DNA from: Bryobacterales bacterium
GTDB lineage: Bacteria; Acidobacteriota; Terriglobia; Bryobacterales; Bryobacteraceae
Assembly (NCBI GenBank): GCA_003162425.1
Contig: PMOK01000082.1
Location: 3,262-67,261, forward strand
Length of the DNA stretch: 64,000 bases
Direction: 5' to 3'
The notes under the pieces are model-generated. The model made no database searches, had not been told where the DNA came from, and saw only the letters and a list, made by a program, of their open reading frames with translations. This document shows positions 1 to 9,387 of this stretch, one piece after another (positions within the stretch are counted from its first letter, which is position 1; each line of letters starts with the position of its first letter). A program made the position numbers and the translations under genes.

Positions 1-132
1 CAGGGGGTCCGCCCCACTTTGCACTCGTCCATCCGAGACCAACTGTTTTCGACGAGTGTTCGCGCCACGCGTAGCGCACGCACATATGCGTGCCGCGTCG
101 CCACTCCTGGCGACGCACGGCAGTAGTAAAGT

Positions 133-2784
133 TCACCTGTCGAGCAATGCGGCCGAAATCCGGTGGCCGCCCAGCGATTTGCGGAATGTGAAAATCGCAA
201 GCCCGCTGACCAAGACCACGAAGAGCAACGACCCTGTGCCGTACCAAGCGGAGAAATTTGTCGTAAAGACAAGTTCTCCTAACAGATCCGTGATGAAAAT
301 GGTGACCACCAGGGAGAGCAGTCCGCATCGGAGCAGCATAAAAACGATAACGCCGTAAACGATGATCATGGCCGGAATGTCCGCGAGCGGATAGGGCGAG
401 GAAATGCCGCGCAACGCTACGAAAAACACGACGAAGCCAACCCCCGCCAGCCACTCCTTGCGCAAGATCAGACGGAACAGGAAGAACAGCAGAAAAAATA
501 ACAAGGATGCCGTTAGTCCTTCGAGAATCCGGTCGAGAACGGTATAGAACGCCCGCGAATAACCCAGCAATGCATCCAGCTTTGCAGCGGCAGGGGGTGT
601 TCCACCCATCCGCATCTCGATCTCGCTGCTGGCGGCGAAGACCAGATCGTATCCCAGTCCAACCAGAAGACCGATTAAGACATCGCGGGCGACTAACGAA
701 TCCTGCCATCGTCCGGAAAGAAGACGCGTCCAGGTGATCAGGCTGCGCGGCCAAAGCCGGCGCACCACCGGTTCTAACGCGATGTAAGCCAGCCACAGAA
801 GAGCACCAATCCAAAGCGCCTGGCCCACCGCCTCAACAAAAAGCGAGAAACTCCAGGAGGTGGGAACATAATGAGCGCGGAGCAGAAACACCGCAAGGCT
901 CCCAGCAAATGCAAATCCCGCCAGACGCAGCGCGCCTTGACGGTCGCCACGTCCGAGGCGCAGATTGCGCCAAGCCATCAGCGTCGCTCCCAGGATGCCG
1001 CAAGTCGTGAGAACCATCCAGGTATAGTCCTGGCGCCCGCCGCCCTTATTGGACGGCATACGGCTGGGGTATGTCCACGGGCCGATTATTTGAAAGTAGA
1101 CCGGTTTTCCCCGCCACCAGGCCGCTTCTACGCGGATGGCGTTGGCGGGGCTATTGGGGAAAACACCGGTCCAGGCGGCGCGGAAATCCGTGGCCGCAAG
1201 CGGCGTCCACTGAGGCGTCGCTGGCTGAAACAGTTTCAAATCGAGGCCGGCGGCGGCGAAAAGAGGTGCGGGGTCGGGTTCGTGGGTTACCGGCGATGAA
1301 GTGTCCAACTGTGGAGGAACGGCCGAAAAACTGAGCAGCCTCCCGGTCAGATCGAGCCTGATATGCGCCATTCCGGAAACATCCGGCAACGGATCGTTCG
1401 CGGTGACGCGGCCGAGGCCAGCGAAATTGTGCGTCTCCAGCGGCTGAGGACTTTCGCGATACGAGAAGTAAATTGGAGGAGGTTGCCCGGCGCCAATCGC
1501 GTTCCAATCCAGCGCACGTTTCGAATGCTCCCGAAGATAAATAAGATAATCGCCGGCATAGTCAAACGTGAACGCCCGATCTGCGACCGGGCCTGAGTAA
1601 CCGAACTGCTGGATGGTCTTGCGCGCTTGAACAGCCAATGCTTCGGGAGGCAGTTCGAAGTTGACCTTCGAAGCCAGGTTTTGCTGCGATTCGAGAATCA
1701 CGTTGGCGCCCAGTGCGATCAGAATTGCAGCCAGGCACGCGATGGCGAGCAAGGGCCTCAAACCCTCCTGCGCGCCGGCCGCGGCCACCATTTCGGGCGA
1801 TGGCGTTTCCCCAGCCGCGAGCGCTGCTGCCAGTGGATCGCCTCCAGGAAGCGCCGCTGAAACTGCGAGCGCGCCCGACGGCCGCTTTAGAGGATCGGGA
1901 TCCAGGCATTTGAGAATGATCCGCTCGACAGCCGGATCCACGTCGCGCACAGTGCTCGAAATCTCCGTCGGCCGGCTTTCTCCGCGCAAGCGAATCAAAT
2001 CCGCCAACGTGTCAGCCTCAAAAGCGCGCTTGCCGGTGAACATTTCGTACATCACCAGGCCCAGCGCGTAAATGTCGCTCTTGATGCTGACTTCCTTGCC
2101 GGCCAGTTGCTCGGGCGCCATGTAGGCCGGAGTGCCGCTGTGTATGTCGGCGCCGCGGATCTCTTCCTCGATACCAGCCAAACCAAAATCGGTGATCAAC
2201 ACCTGGCCGCGCCCATCGATCATGATATTGGCCGGCTTGAGATCACGATGCAGGACGCCCTGCGAGTGAGCCGCAGCCAGTCCCGCACAAAGACGCCGCG
2301 ACATTTCAACAGCCTTGTCCGCCGGAAGCCGTCCGATGCGCATCAGCAACGACGCCAGATTCTCGCCGTCCACGAACTGCATGGAGATGAACGGCTGGCC
2401 ATCCACGTCGCCAATGTCAAAGACGCGGCAGACGTTCGGGTGAGTGACCTGGCGCGCGATCCGAACTTCGTTATAGAAACGGGCGAGCATTCCAGGGTCC
2501 CGCGCGGTAGCCTCCGGCAGAAACTTGAGAGCCACCGTTTGGCCCAAGCGAAGATCGTTGGCCCGGTAGACCTCGCCCATTCCACCTTTTCCGAGGCGTC
2601 CGAGGATGCGGTATCGTTCGGCGAGCAAAGTTCCTGGTACAAAGCGGCCCTCGTCAAAATCGGCGCCGGAGGAGCTGGCAATCGCGATGGTGGAGGCCGA
2701 TGTTCGAGTAGCGTTACCGCAGGCCAGGCAGAAACGGCTGTTCTCGGGAATCTCGGCAGAGCATCCAGGGCATTTCGGCATCAC
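133..2784 (-). CDS. Serine/threonine protein kinase with N-terminal zinc ribbon and C-terminal multi-TM region
   Basis: CPGCSAEIPENSRFCLACG zinc ribbon; kinase motifs GKGGMGEVY, HRDLKPANIMID, DFGLA, GTPAYMAPEQL; hydrophobic C-terminal half. Confidence 0.93.
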   Translation of the reverse strand: MMPKCPGCSAEIPENSRFCLACGNATRTSASTIAIASSSGADFDEGRFVPGTLLAERYRILGRLGKGGMGEVYRANDLRLGQTVALKFLPEATARDPGMLARFYNEVRIARQVTHPNVCRVFDIGDVDGQPFISMQFVDGENLASLLMRIGRLPADKAVEMSRRLCAGLAAAHSQGVLHRDLKPANIMIDGRGQVLITDFGLAGIEEEIRGADIHSGTPAYMAPEQLAGKEVSIKSDIYALGLVMYEMFTGKRAFEADTLADLIRLRGESRPTEISSTVRDVDPAVERIILKCLDPDPLKRPSGALAVSAALPGGDPLAAALAAGETPSPEMVAAAGAQEGLRPLLAIACLAAILIALGANVILESQQNLASKVNFELPPEALAVQARKTIQQFGYSGPVADRAFTFDYAGDYLIYLREHSKRALDWNAIGAGQPPPIYFSYRESPQPLETHNFAGLGRVTANDPLPDVSGMAHIRLDLTGRLLSFSAVPPQLDTSSPVTHEPDPAPLFAAAGLDLKLFQPATPQWTPLAATDFRAAWTGVFPNSPANAIRVEAAWWRGKPVYFQIIGPWTYPSRMPSNKGGGRQDYTWMVLTTCGILGATLMAWRNLRLGRGDRQGALRLAGFAFAGSLAVFLLRAHYVPTSWSFSLFVEAVGQALWIGALLWLAYIALEPVVRRLWPRSLITWTRLLSGRWQDSLVARDVLIGLLVGLGYDLVFAASSEIEMRMGGTPPAAAKLDALLGYSRAFYTVLDRILEGLTASLLFFLLFFLFRLILRKEWLAGVGFVVFFVALRGISSPYPLADIPAMIIVYGVIVFMLLRCGLLSLVVTIFITDLLGELVFTTNFSAWYGTGSLLFVVLVSGLAIFTFRKSLGGHRISAALLDR

Positions 2785-2864
2785 GCACCAGTATGCACAA
2801 AATCCGGTGATTGGATACTCATTCCCCGATTCCCGGCGCTATACTGGCGGTCAGGAGTGACCTT

Positions 2865-4145
2865 ATGAATCGCAGACACTTTCTCATGAGTTCGGCTGGC
2901 GTTCTGGCGGCCGCGCGGCGCGCCATGCCCAGCCCCAACGATACCGTTCGCGTGGCCTGTGTTGGATTGCGGGGACGCGGCAAGGACCACCTGAAGGAAT
3001 ACGCCCGGATCCCGAATGTCGAAGTGGCCGCGCTGTGCGATATCGATGAAAAGGTGTTGAACGAGGCCGCCAGTAAAATGGTGAAACGTCCGGCCACGTA
3101 TTCAGACCTCCGCAAGCTTCTCGAAGACAAATCCATCGACGTCATTTCCATCGCTACGCCGAATCACTCCCACACGCTGCAGACCATTTGGAGCTGCCAG
3201 GCGGGCAAGCATGTTTATGTCGAGAAGCCATGCTCGCACAACATGTTTGAAGCCCGGCAGATTGTAGCTGCCGCGCGAAAGTACGACCGTCTGGTGCAGC
3301 AGGGCAGCCAAAGCCGGTCGTCGCCGGCGTTGCAGGAAGCGGTGCAAAGCATGCGTGACGGTCTGCTGGGAGAAGTCTACATGGCGCGCGGCTTATGTTT
3401 CAAATGGCGCAACACAATTGGACACACGCCGGTTGAGCCGGTGCCGCCGGGCGTGGATTACGATCTTTGGCTGGGGCCAGCGCCGCAGCACGCATTCACA
3501 AAAAATCGGTTTCATTACAACTGGCACTGGTTCTGGGATTACGGCAATGGCGACATGGGAAACCAGGGCATCCACGAACTGGACATCGCACGCTGGGGAC
3601 TCGGCGTGACTTATCCCACCAAGGTCACCGCGATGGGCGGCCATTTCATGTTCGATGACGATCAGGAAACGCCCAACACCATCACTGCATCCTACGAATT
3701 CAACGATGGCGGCAAGAAGAAAATGATGGAATTCGAAGTACGCCATTGGATGAGCAATCACGAAGGCGGCATCGGGAAATCCGATTCGAACACCATCGGC
3801 AATTTGTTCTACGGCTCCAAAGGCTATATGGCGATCGACGGCTATACCACCTACAAAACCTGGCTCGGCAAGGAACAGGAACCTGGACCGACACGCACCG
3901 CGGGCGAGAATCACTTCGAGAATTTCATTAACACGGTGCGAAGCGGTAAGCGGTCGGACTTGAACGCTGAGATCGAGGAAGGCGCCATTTCCACAACGCT
4001 GATCCACTTGGCTAATATTTCCTACCGCGTGGGGCGCACTTTAAATTTCGACGCAGCTTCCTACACGTGTAAAGGCGACTCGGAAGCGAACGCCATGTTC
4101 ACGCGCGAGTATCGGAAACCATTCGTGGTTCCGAAATTCGCTTAG
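2865..4145 (+). CDS. Gfo/Idh/MocA family oxidoreductase with Tat-like signal
   Basis: MNRRHFLMSSAG leader; Rossmann N-terminus; EKPCSHN motif; ATG at 2865 inside ORF 2811-4145. Confidence 0.9.
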   Translation: MNRRHFLMSSAGVLAAARRAMPSPNDTVRVACVGLRGRGKDHLKEYARIPNVEVAALCDIDEKVLNEAASKMVKRPATYSDLRKLLEDKSIDVISIATPNHSHTLQTIWSCQAGKHVYVEKPCSHNMFEARQIVAAARKYDRLVQQGSQSRSSPALQEAVQSMRDGLLGEVYMARGLCFKWRNTIGHTPVEPVPPGVDYDLWLGPAPQHAFTKNRFHYNWHWFWDYGNGDMGNQGIHELDIARWGLGVTYPTKVTAMGGHFMFDDDQETPNTITASYEFNDGGKKKMMEFEVRHWMSNHEGGIGKSDSNTIGNLFYGSKGYMAIDGYTTYKTWLGKEQEPGPTRTAGENHFENFINTVRSGKRSDLNAEIEEGAISTTLIHLANISYRVGRTLNFDAASYTCKGDSEANAMFTREYRKPFVVPKFA

Positions 4146-4151
4146 GAGTTG

Positions 4152-4213
4152 GCAGGCGGAAGCGCCTGCCCCACTTAGCTCCGAAGTTGGGTGGCGCAGG
4201 CGCTTCCGCCTGC
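4152..4213. repeat. REP/REPIN-like doublet of inverted hairpins between convergent genes
   Basis: GCAGGCGGAAGCGCCTGC (4152-4169) and its exact reverse complement GCAGGCGCTTCCGCCTGC (4196-4213); each arm is itself a 7-bp stem with 4-nt loop. Confidence 0.75.
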
Positions 4214-5245
4214 GTTTGCGAGTAACTCGGCAACAGCTTCGGCAGCCTGCGCGCAGTCTCCCCGCGAGACATCAAAATGCGTGACGGCGCGAACCTCGCG
4301 CGGCGTCGACGCTTCGCTCATCAAAACACCGTGAGGCTTGAGGCGGGCGATGAATTCGGTGGAGTTGAGACCGGTAGCGCTGACGTCGAAAACAACGATA
4401 TTGGTCTGGACACGCTCCGGATGCAATTTCAACCCGCTCAGTTTTGCGAGTTCCCCGGCCAAGAATCGCGCGTTGGCGTGATCTTCGCCTAAGCGGTGGG
4501 GCATTTCTTCGAGCGCAATTAGTCCTGCTGCAGCTAACACGCCGACTTGCCGCATAGCGCCGCCCAAGCGCTTCCTATACAGCCGGCCGCGCTCGATCGC
4601 TTTCGCTGGACCGACCAGCATGGAACCAACTGGAGCGCCCAGTCCTTTCGAGAGGCAGAACATCACGGTATCGGCAGGGGCTGCAAGCTCGCGCACCGGC
4701 CGATTCAGATGGCAGGCTGCGTTGAAGATCCGCGCGCCGTCCATATGAACCGGGATGCCATGGCCATGGGCGTTCTCGCAAATCTCTTGCAGCACGTCCA
4801 TCGGATAAACGGTGCCGCCGGCCATGTTGTGCGTATTTTCGATTTCGATGAGGCCAGTGGGCGCGCAATGTGGGCTCGGGAATCGCAGCGCGTCGCGGAG
4901 CTTGGTCCAAGTCAGGATGCCGTCCTCGACATACACCGGGCGGACCAGGCAACCCGCGAACCAGGCCGTCATGGAGAGTTCCCAATCCAAGATGTGTGCG
5001 CGCGATTCGCAGACCACTTCCTGGCCATGTTCGGTGTGGATCTTAATCGCGATGACGTTGCCCATGGTGCCTGTCGGCACGAACAGGCCTGCTTCTTTGC
5101 CGAGAATCTCAGCGGCGCGTTCTTCCAGGCGATTGACCGTCGGGTCTTCGCCGTAAATATCGTCGCCGACTTCGGCCTCGGCCATGGCGCGGCGCATGGC
5201 AGGAGTGGGGCGAGTGACGGTGTCGCTGCGAAGGTCGATGCTCAT
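4175..5245 (-). CDS. ltaE: Low-specificity L-threonine aldolase
   Basis: [41 protein letters not shown] and [11 protein letters not shown] motifs, PLP lysine region [10 protein letters not shown]. Confidence 0.92.
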   Translation of the reverse strand: MSIDLRSDTVTRPTPAMRRAMAEAEVGDDIYGEDPTVNRLEERAAEILGKEAGLFVPTGTMGNVIAIKIHTEHGQEVVCESRAHILDWELSMTAWFAGCLVRPVYVEDGILTWTKLRDALRFPSPHCAPTGLIEIENTHNMAGGTVYPMDVLQEICENAHGHGIPVHMDGARIFNAACHLNRPVRELAAPADTVMFCLSKGLGAPVGSMLVGPAKAIERGRLYRKRLGGAMRQVGVLAAAGLIALEEMPHRLGEDHANARFLAGELAKLSGLKLHPERVQTNIVVFDVSATGLNSTEFIARLKPHGVLMSEASTPREVRAVTHFDVSRGDCAQAAEAVAELLANAGGSACATQLRS

Positions 5246-6327
5246 GTTGTGATGAATTCGGCGAAGACTTCGTTGGAGAGCAGGACGCCGCGATTCGTTA
5301 GCCGGAGTTTTTCACCTTCCCTCGCGAGCAGCCCCTCGGTAAGGAACCGCTGGATTGGCGCTTCAAAACGGGTCCATTCCGCCGGTTCCGGTCGAATCCC
5401 GTCCATGAGGCGAAGACCGACGAAGAAGCGCTCTTCAGCGCGGTTGGTTCGCGTCGAACCGAGTCTCGGGGATTTCGCTCGGACATATTCGTTAGCAGAT
5501 TCGACGTTTTGAAAACGTCGGGTGCCGTCGAAAGAATGCGCGTCGGCGCCGAAACCCAGGTACGGCTCCAGCCGCCAGTATTTCAAGTTGTGCAACGATT
5601 CAAAACCGGGTCGAGCGAAGTTTGAAATCTCGTACCGATGAATTCCCAGGCGTTCCAACTCGGCGACGGCGGTTTCATAAAGATCCGCAGTCAACTCGTC
5701 GGCGGGAACTTCCGGCGCACCGTACCGCTTGCCGTTCAGCAGAACTTCGTTACCGAGCCGGCTGTCTTCGTCCACTTCGAGCATGTAGACAGAAACGTGC
5801 GGTGGTTCCAGCTTCTCGATCCAGGCCAAGGATTCGCGCCAACTCGCCGCAGTTTGGCCGGGCAGGCCGGCGATCAGGTCAATATTGATGTTGGTGAGTC
5901 CCACGGCGCGAAGCGTCGAAATTTCGGTGGCAACGATTTCGGCCGTATGTTTGCGGCCGGTTCGCGCCAGCTCGCGCGGAATGAAGGACTGTACTCCCAG
6001 GCTCACTCGATTCAGGCCCGCGCGAATCCAGGCATGGGCGCGTTCCTCGGTCACACCGCCCGGCGCCGCCTCGATGGTCGCCTCCCGCCAGGGCCGGCCG
6101 GGTATTGCCGCCAGGATTCGATCGAGATCGGCAGGATCCATGCGGCTGGGTGTTCCGCCGCCAAGGTAAACGGTCTCGGGCTGCCATGGCCAATCCTCGG
6201 CCGCGATTTCGGAGCAGAGCGCCGACAGGTAATCCCGCTCCAACTCGGCTGGAAACACGCCTGACGCGAAGTTACAATACGTGCACTTCTGCGCACAAAA
6301 TGGATAGGAGATGTAAACGCCGGGCAT
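5242..6327 (-). CDS. hemW: Radical SAM HemW-type protein (coproporphyrinogen III oxidase-like)
   Basis: [43 protein letters not shown] motifs; overlaps ltaE by 4 bp. Confidence 0.9.
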   Translation of the reverse strand: MPGVYISYPFCAQKCTYCNFASGVFPAELERDYLSALCSEIAAEDWPWQPETVYLGGGTPSRMDPADLDRILAAIPGRPWREATIEAAPGGVTEERAHAWIRAGLNRVSLGVQSFIPRELARTGRKHTAEIVATEISTLRAVGLTNINIDLIAGLPGQTAASWRESLAWIEKLEPPHVSVYMLEVDEDSRLGNEVLLNGKRYGAPEVPADELTADLYETAVAELERLGIHRYEISNFARPGFESLHNLKYWRLEPYLGFGADAHSFDGTRRFQNVESANEYVRAKSPRLGSTRTNRAEERFFVGLRLMDGIRPEPAEWTRFEAPIQRFLTEGLLAREGEKLRLTNRGVLLSNEVFAEFITT

Positions 6328-6654
6328 CTACAGAGAAACTTCTTCTCCCAATTGCTTGGCGATGGCTTCCTGGATCAACTCGGTGAGTGACTGGCCGGTA
6401 GCGGGGAGCACAAACGCGCTTTCAACGCTGTCCCAATCCAATTTATAACTTTTGGAGTGCGCCGAGACCCAGATTTGGCTGACCGGGGCGTTGGGGCTGA
6501 TGACGAATTTCGCGGGAGGGGTCTCAAATTCGATGGCGAGCGCGCCCGAGTTGAAGTCCACCTCAAATTCGGCGTCATCGGAGGCGGCAGCCAGCTTTTT
6601 GTAGAGCGAGGTCAGCGATTCGTCTGCTAGCTTTTTGAACTCCTGGTCGTCCAT
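6328..6654 (-). CDS. cyaY: Frataxin/CyaY-like iron-sulfur protein
   Basis: 108 aa; EFKKLADESLTSLYKKL..FEVDFNSGALAIEFE..KFVISPNAPVSQIWVSAHSKSYKLDWD..FVLPATGQSLTELIQEA follows the frataxin fold pattern. Confidence 0.85.
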   Translation of the reverse strand: MDDQEFKKLADESLTSLYKKLAAASDDAEFEVDFNSGALAIEFETPPAKFVISPNAPVSQIWVSAHSKSYKLDWDSVESAFVLPATGQSLTELIQEAIAKQLGEEVSL

Positions 6655-6778
6655 AGAGAGGTGGCTCGAACCTCAATTCTAGCGGAAAAGCGGGAATGGT
6701 GACCGTTGGCGACTGGTTATGAAGGATTTAGCGACTTTGGAGGGGCCCGGCGCATCTGCTAACCTTGGACCGGCACTG

Positions 6779-8362
6779 ATCATGGAAGCAGCTTGTTTAC
6801 GCCACACTGAGATCCCGCACACCTCAAAGCTGTTCTCCGATTTCCAGTACCATTTCGATCGAGTTTCGCGCTTTTATTCTTACCATCCCGGTGATCCCAC
6901 TGCTTACGTTGCAGCCGCGAAGGAGCTAGCGTATCCGGCGGACCGTCGCGCGGAATTGGTGACGATGTTGCGCGCGCGTAACGGTGACAGCGCGTCGCTC
7001 GATTTATTAGCGCGCCCGGAGACGGTGGCGGTGGTGACGGGTCAGCAGGTGGGTCTGTTTTCCGGTCCCGCATACACCATTTACAAGGCGCTGACGGCGG
7101 TCCGCTTAGCTGAGCAGTTGAACGCTCAGGGAATTCCCGCTGTCCCAATCTTCTGGCTGGCCACCGAAGACCACGATTTCGCCGAAGTGAATCACATCTA
7201 CATTTTTGGTCCGGACCATCGGCCCGTCGCGCTGAAAGTGGATGGTCAGAACGCGACGGAACGTCCGGTCGGCACTATTCCCGTTGTCGCGCCGCCGTTG
7301 GATCAATTGAGAGAGACGCTGGCCGCTTTTCCGTTTGGCGCGGATGTTGCCGGAATGGTGGCCGAGTCCTACCAGCCGGGTGCGACACTTGGCGCGGCAT
7401 TTCAGGCGCTACTTGAGCGATTGTTGGCGAAGCGCGGTTTGTTGTTTATCGATCCTCTGGATCGCGGCGTGCGCCGAATGGCTGCGCCTTTGTTGCGTGA
7501 TGCGTTGCGCGACGGAGGGAAACTGCAGGCGATGCTTTTGGAACGAAACCGGGAGCTCGAAGCCGCGGGGTATCACGCCCAAGTTCACGTGGAGGCGAAA
7601 ACTTCGCTGGTGTTTCTGCTGGAAGGGGAACGGCGCATCACGTTGCGGCGGCAAAACGGCGATTATGCCTCCAAAGATCGCCGCTATTCGACCGAGGAAT
7701 TGATGGATCAGGCGGAACACCTCTCGCCCAACGCCCTGCTGCGTCCGGTGGTTCAAGATTATATTCTGCCGACCCTGGCGTATGTGGGCGGTCCTGCGGA
7801 GCTGGCCTACATGGCGCAATCGCAGACGCTCTATCAAGAGTTGCTGCACCGCATGCCGGTGATGCTGGCGCGCAGCGGATTCACGCTGCTGGACGCCCGG
7901 ACGGCGAAGCTGATGGATAAATACGGGCTCACGATACCGAACCTATTCCACGGTGAGGATGGCGTGCGCGAGCTAATCGCACGAAAGCTGATTCCGCCGG
8001 CCGTAGCTCGCGAGTTCGAAACAATTCAAACAGCGACTGCCCGATCGTTGGATGAACTAGCGGTAACCCTGCATTCTTTTGACGCCACGCTGGCCGCGTC
8101 AGCCGAGAAGAGCCGCGCGAAAATCCTCTATCAGCTTTCGAAGCTGGAAGGCAAAACCGGGCGGGAAACGCTGAAGCGGGATCAGCGTGCCACTGAGGAT
8201 GCCGGCTATATGTCGGGTTTAGTCTTCCCCGAAAAACATCTGCAAGAGCGCTTCTATTCAATACTCCCGTTTGTCGCCAGGCACGGTTTGGGCTTGATGG
8301 ACACGCTGTACGCCAACGTCAATCTGGATTGCCCGGATCATAAAGTGTTAGTGGTGAACTGA
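6779..8362 (+). CDS. bshC: Bacillithiol biosynthesis cysteine-adding enzyme BshC
   Basis: VVTGQQVGLFSGPAYTIYKALTAVRLAEQL, FWLATEDHDFAEVNH, YVGGPAELAYMAQ; ORF 6719-8362, exact start uncertain. Confidence 0.9.
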   Translation: MMEAACLRHTEIPHTSKLFSDFQYHFDRVSRFYSYHPGDPTAYVAAAKELAYPADRRAELVTMLRARNGDSASLDLLARPETVAVVTGQQVGLFSGPAYTIYKALTAVRLAEQLNAQGIPAVPIFWLATEDHDFAEVNHIYIFGPDHRPVALKVDGQNATERPVGTIPVVAPPLDQLRETLAAFPFGADVAGMVAESYQPGATLGAAFQALLERLLAKRGLLFIDPLDRGVRRMAAPLLRDALRDGGKLQAMLLERNRELEAAGYHAQVHVEAKTSLVFLLEGERRITLRRQNGDYASKDRRYSTEELMDQAEHLSPNALLRPVVQDYILPTLAYVGGPAELAYMAQSQTLYQELLHRMPVMLARSGFTLLDARTAKLMDKYGLTIPNLFHGEDGVRELIARKLIPPAVAREFETIQTATARSLDELAVTLHSFDATLAASAEKSRAKILYQLSKLEGKTGRETLKRDQRATEDAGYMSGLVFPEKHLQERFYSILPFVARHGLGLMDTLYANVNLDCPDHKVLVVN

Positions 8363-8372
8363 GGCTTCGCCG

Positions 8373-8400
8373 TTTCTCGTTTCTCGTTTCTCGTTTCTCG
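8373..8400. repeat. Tandem repeat, four exact copies of TTTCTCG
   Basis: Direct reading of the bshC-aldolase intergenic gap. Confidence 0.9.
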
Positions 8401-8434
8401 TTCGCGGCGTGTTACGCTCGAAATTCAACTCATC

Positions 8435-9199
8435 ATGAGAATCAATAGTGTTAAGAAGGCGCTGGCCGACGGCAAGCTGCAATTGGGCTGCGGATTCGGC
8501 CAGCTTCGCTCGCAGGATGTGGCGCGCATTCTGGCGGACGCGGGATTTCAATGGGCGTTCATCGACACCGAACACGGCGGATTCGATCTTGAAACCGTGC
8601 AAGATATCTGCCGCATCTCAGTGCTGGTGGGGTTGTGTCCCATCGTGCGCGTGGCAGAGCTTCAGTATTCGCTGGTTACCCGGGCTCTCGACGTTGGCGC
8701 CCAGGGGATTATTTTCCCGCGCGTCGAATCACCGGAACTGTTGGCCAAGGCCATCAGTTGGATTAAGTATCCGCCGGTCGGCATCCGAGGATTCGGATTG
8801 ACGGCGCTGCAAGTTGACCACGAGAAAGTGACCATCCCGCAAATCATCGAGCACATGAATGCGAACACGATGGTGGTAATGCAGATTGAGACCAAGCGCG
8901 CGGTGGAAGCTCGCGACGAACTGATGGCGGTGCCTGGGATCGATGCCGTGATGGTGGGTCCGGCGGATCTTTCAGTTTCGCTCGGCGTGGGCGGCGAGTT
9001 CCAGCATCCGCTGATGGTGGAAGCGATGGAGAAGATTCGTGACAGTTGCGTCGCTCATGGCGTGGCGCCGGGGACGCAGACTCGTTCGGTGCCGCAGGCC
9101 AAGTTCTGGCGCGAGCGCGGCATGCGATTCCTAGGCTGCAGCAACGAGACTGGAATGCTGTACGAGCGCGCCTGCGAACTGGTGCGCGAGCTGAGCTGA
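8435..9199 (+). CDS. HpcH/HpaI aldolase family protein
   Basis: FIDTEHGGFDLETVQ, GAQGIIFPRVES, MQIETKRAVEARDELMAVPGIDAVMVGPADLSVSLG. Confidence 0.88.
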   Translation: MRINSVKKALADGKLQLGCGFGQLRSQDVARILADAGFQWAFIDTEHGGFDLETVQDICRISVLVGLCPIVRVAELQYSLVTRALDVGAQGIIFPRVESPELLAKAISWIKYPPVGIRGFGLTALQVDHEKVTIPQIIEHMNANTMVVMQIETKRAVEARDELMAVPGIDAVMVGPADLSVSLGVGGEFQHPLMVEAMEKIRDSCVAHGVAPGTQTRSVPQAKFWRERGMRFLGCSNETGMLYERACELVRELS

Positions 9200-9236
9200 G
9201 GCTGGTATACTCGAAGTCGTCCCACCTGTTGCACTC

Positions 9237-9325
9237 GCTGGAGTGGCGGAACTGGCAGACGCACGGGACTCAAAATCCCGCGGCCTTCACTGGTCATGAG
9301 AGTTCGACCCTCTCCTCCAGCACCA
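9237..9325 (+). tRNA. tRNA-Leu(CAA)
   Basis: Acceptor GCTGGAG/CTCCAGC, anticodon stem-loop CGGGA-CTCAAAA-TCCCG (anticodon CAA), long variable arm, GTTCGACCC T-arm, encoded CCA. Confidence 0.93.
9305..9325 (+). repeat. attL core: tRNA-Leu 3' end
   Basis: CGACCCTCTCCTCCAGCACCA, exact 21-bp direct repeat of 49779-49799. Confidence 0.85.
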
Positions 9326-9363
9326 CAGTGTTTTCTTTAACTTAGAGGAAATTACCGGTTTCG

Positions 9364-9381
9364 TCGTGCAATATAGTACAA
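9364..9381 (+). promoter_or_regulatory. Candidate arm-type integrase/excisionase sites near attL
   Basis: TCGTGCAA-TA-TAGTACAA (10-bp period), resembling TAGTGCAA-GG-TAGTGCAA near attR. Confidence 0.4.
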
Positions 9382-9387
9382 TCAGGT

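Noticed and set aside
871-1299. Plus-strand ORF of 142 aa
   Set aside because: Antisense to a well-supported kinase gene; arginine-rich shadow-ORF composition typical of high-GC DNA.
2107-2868. Plus-strand ORF of 253 aa
   Set aside because: Fully antisense to the conserved kinase domain; no recognisable motif.
4547-5512. Plus-strand ORF of 321 aa
   Set aside because: Antisense to threonine aldolase and HemW genes, both strongly supported.
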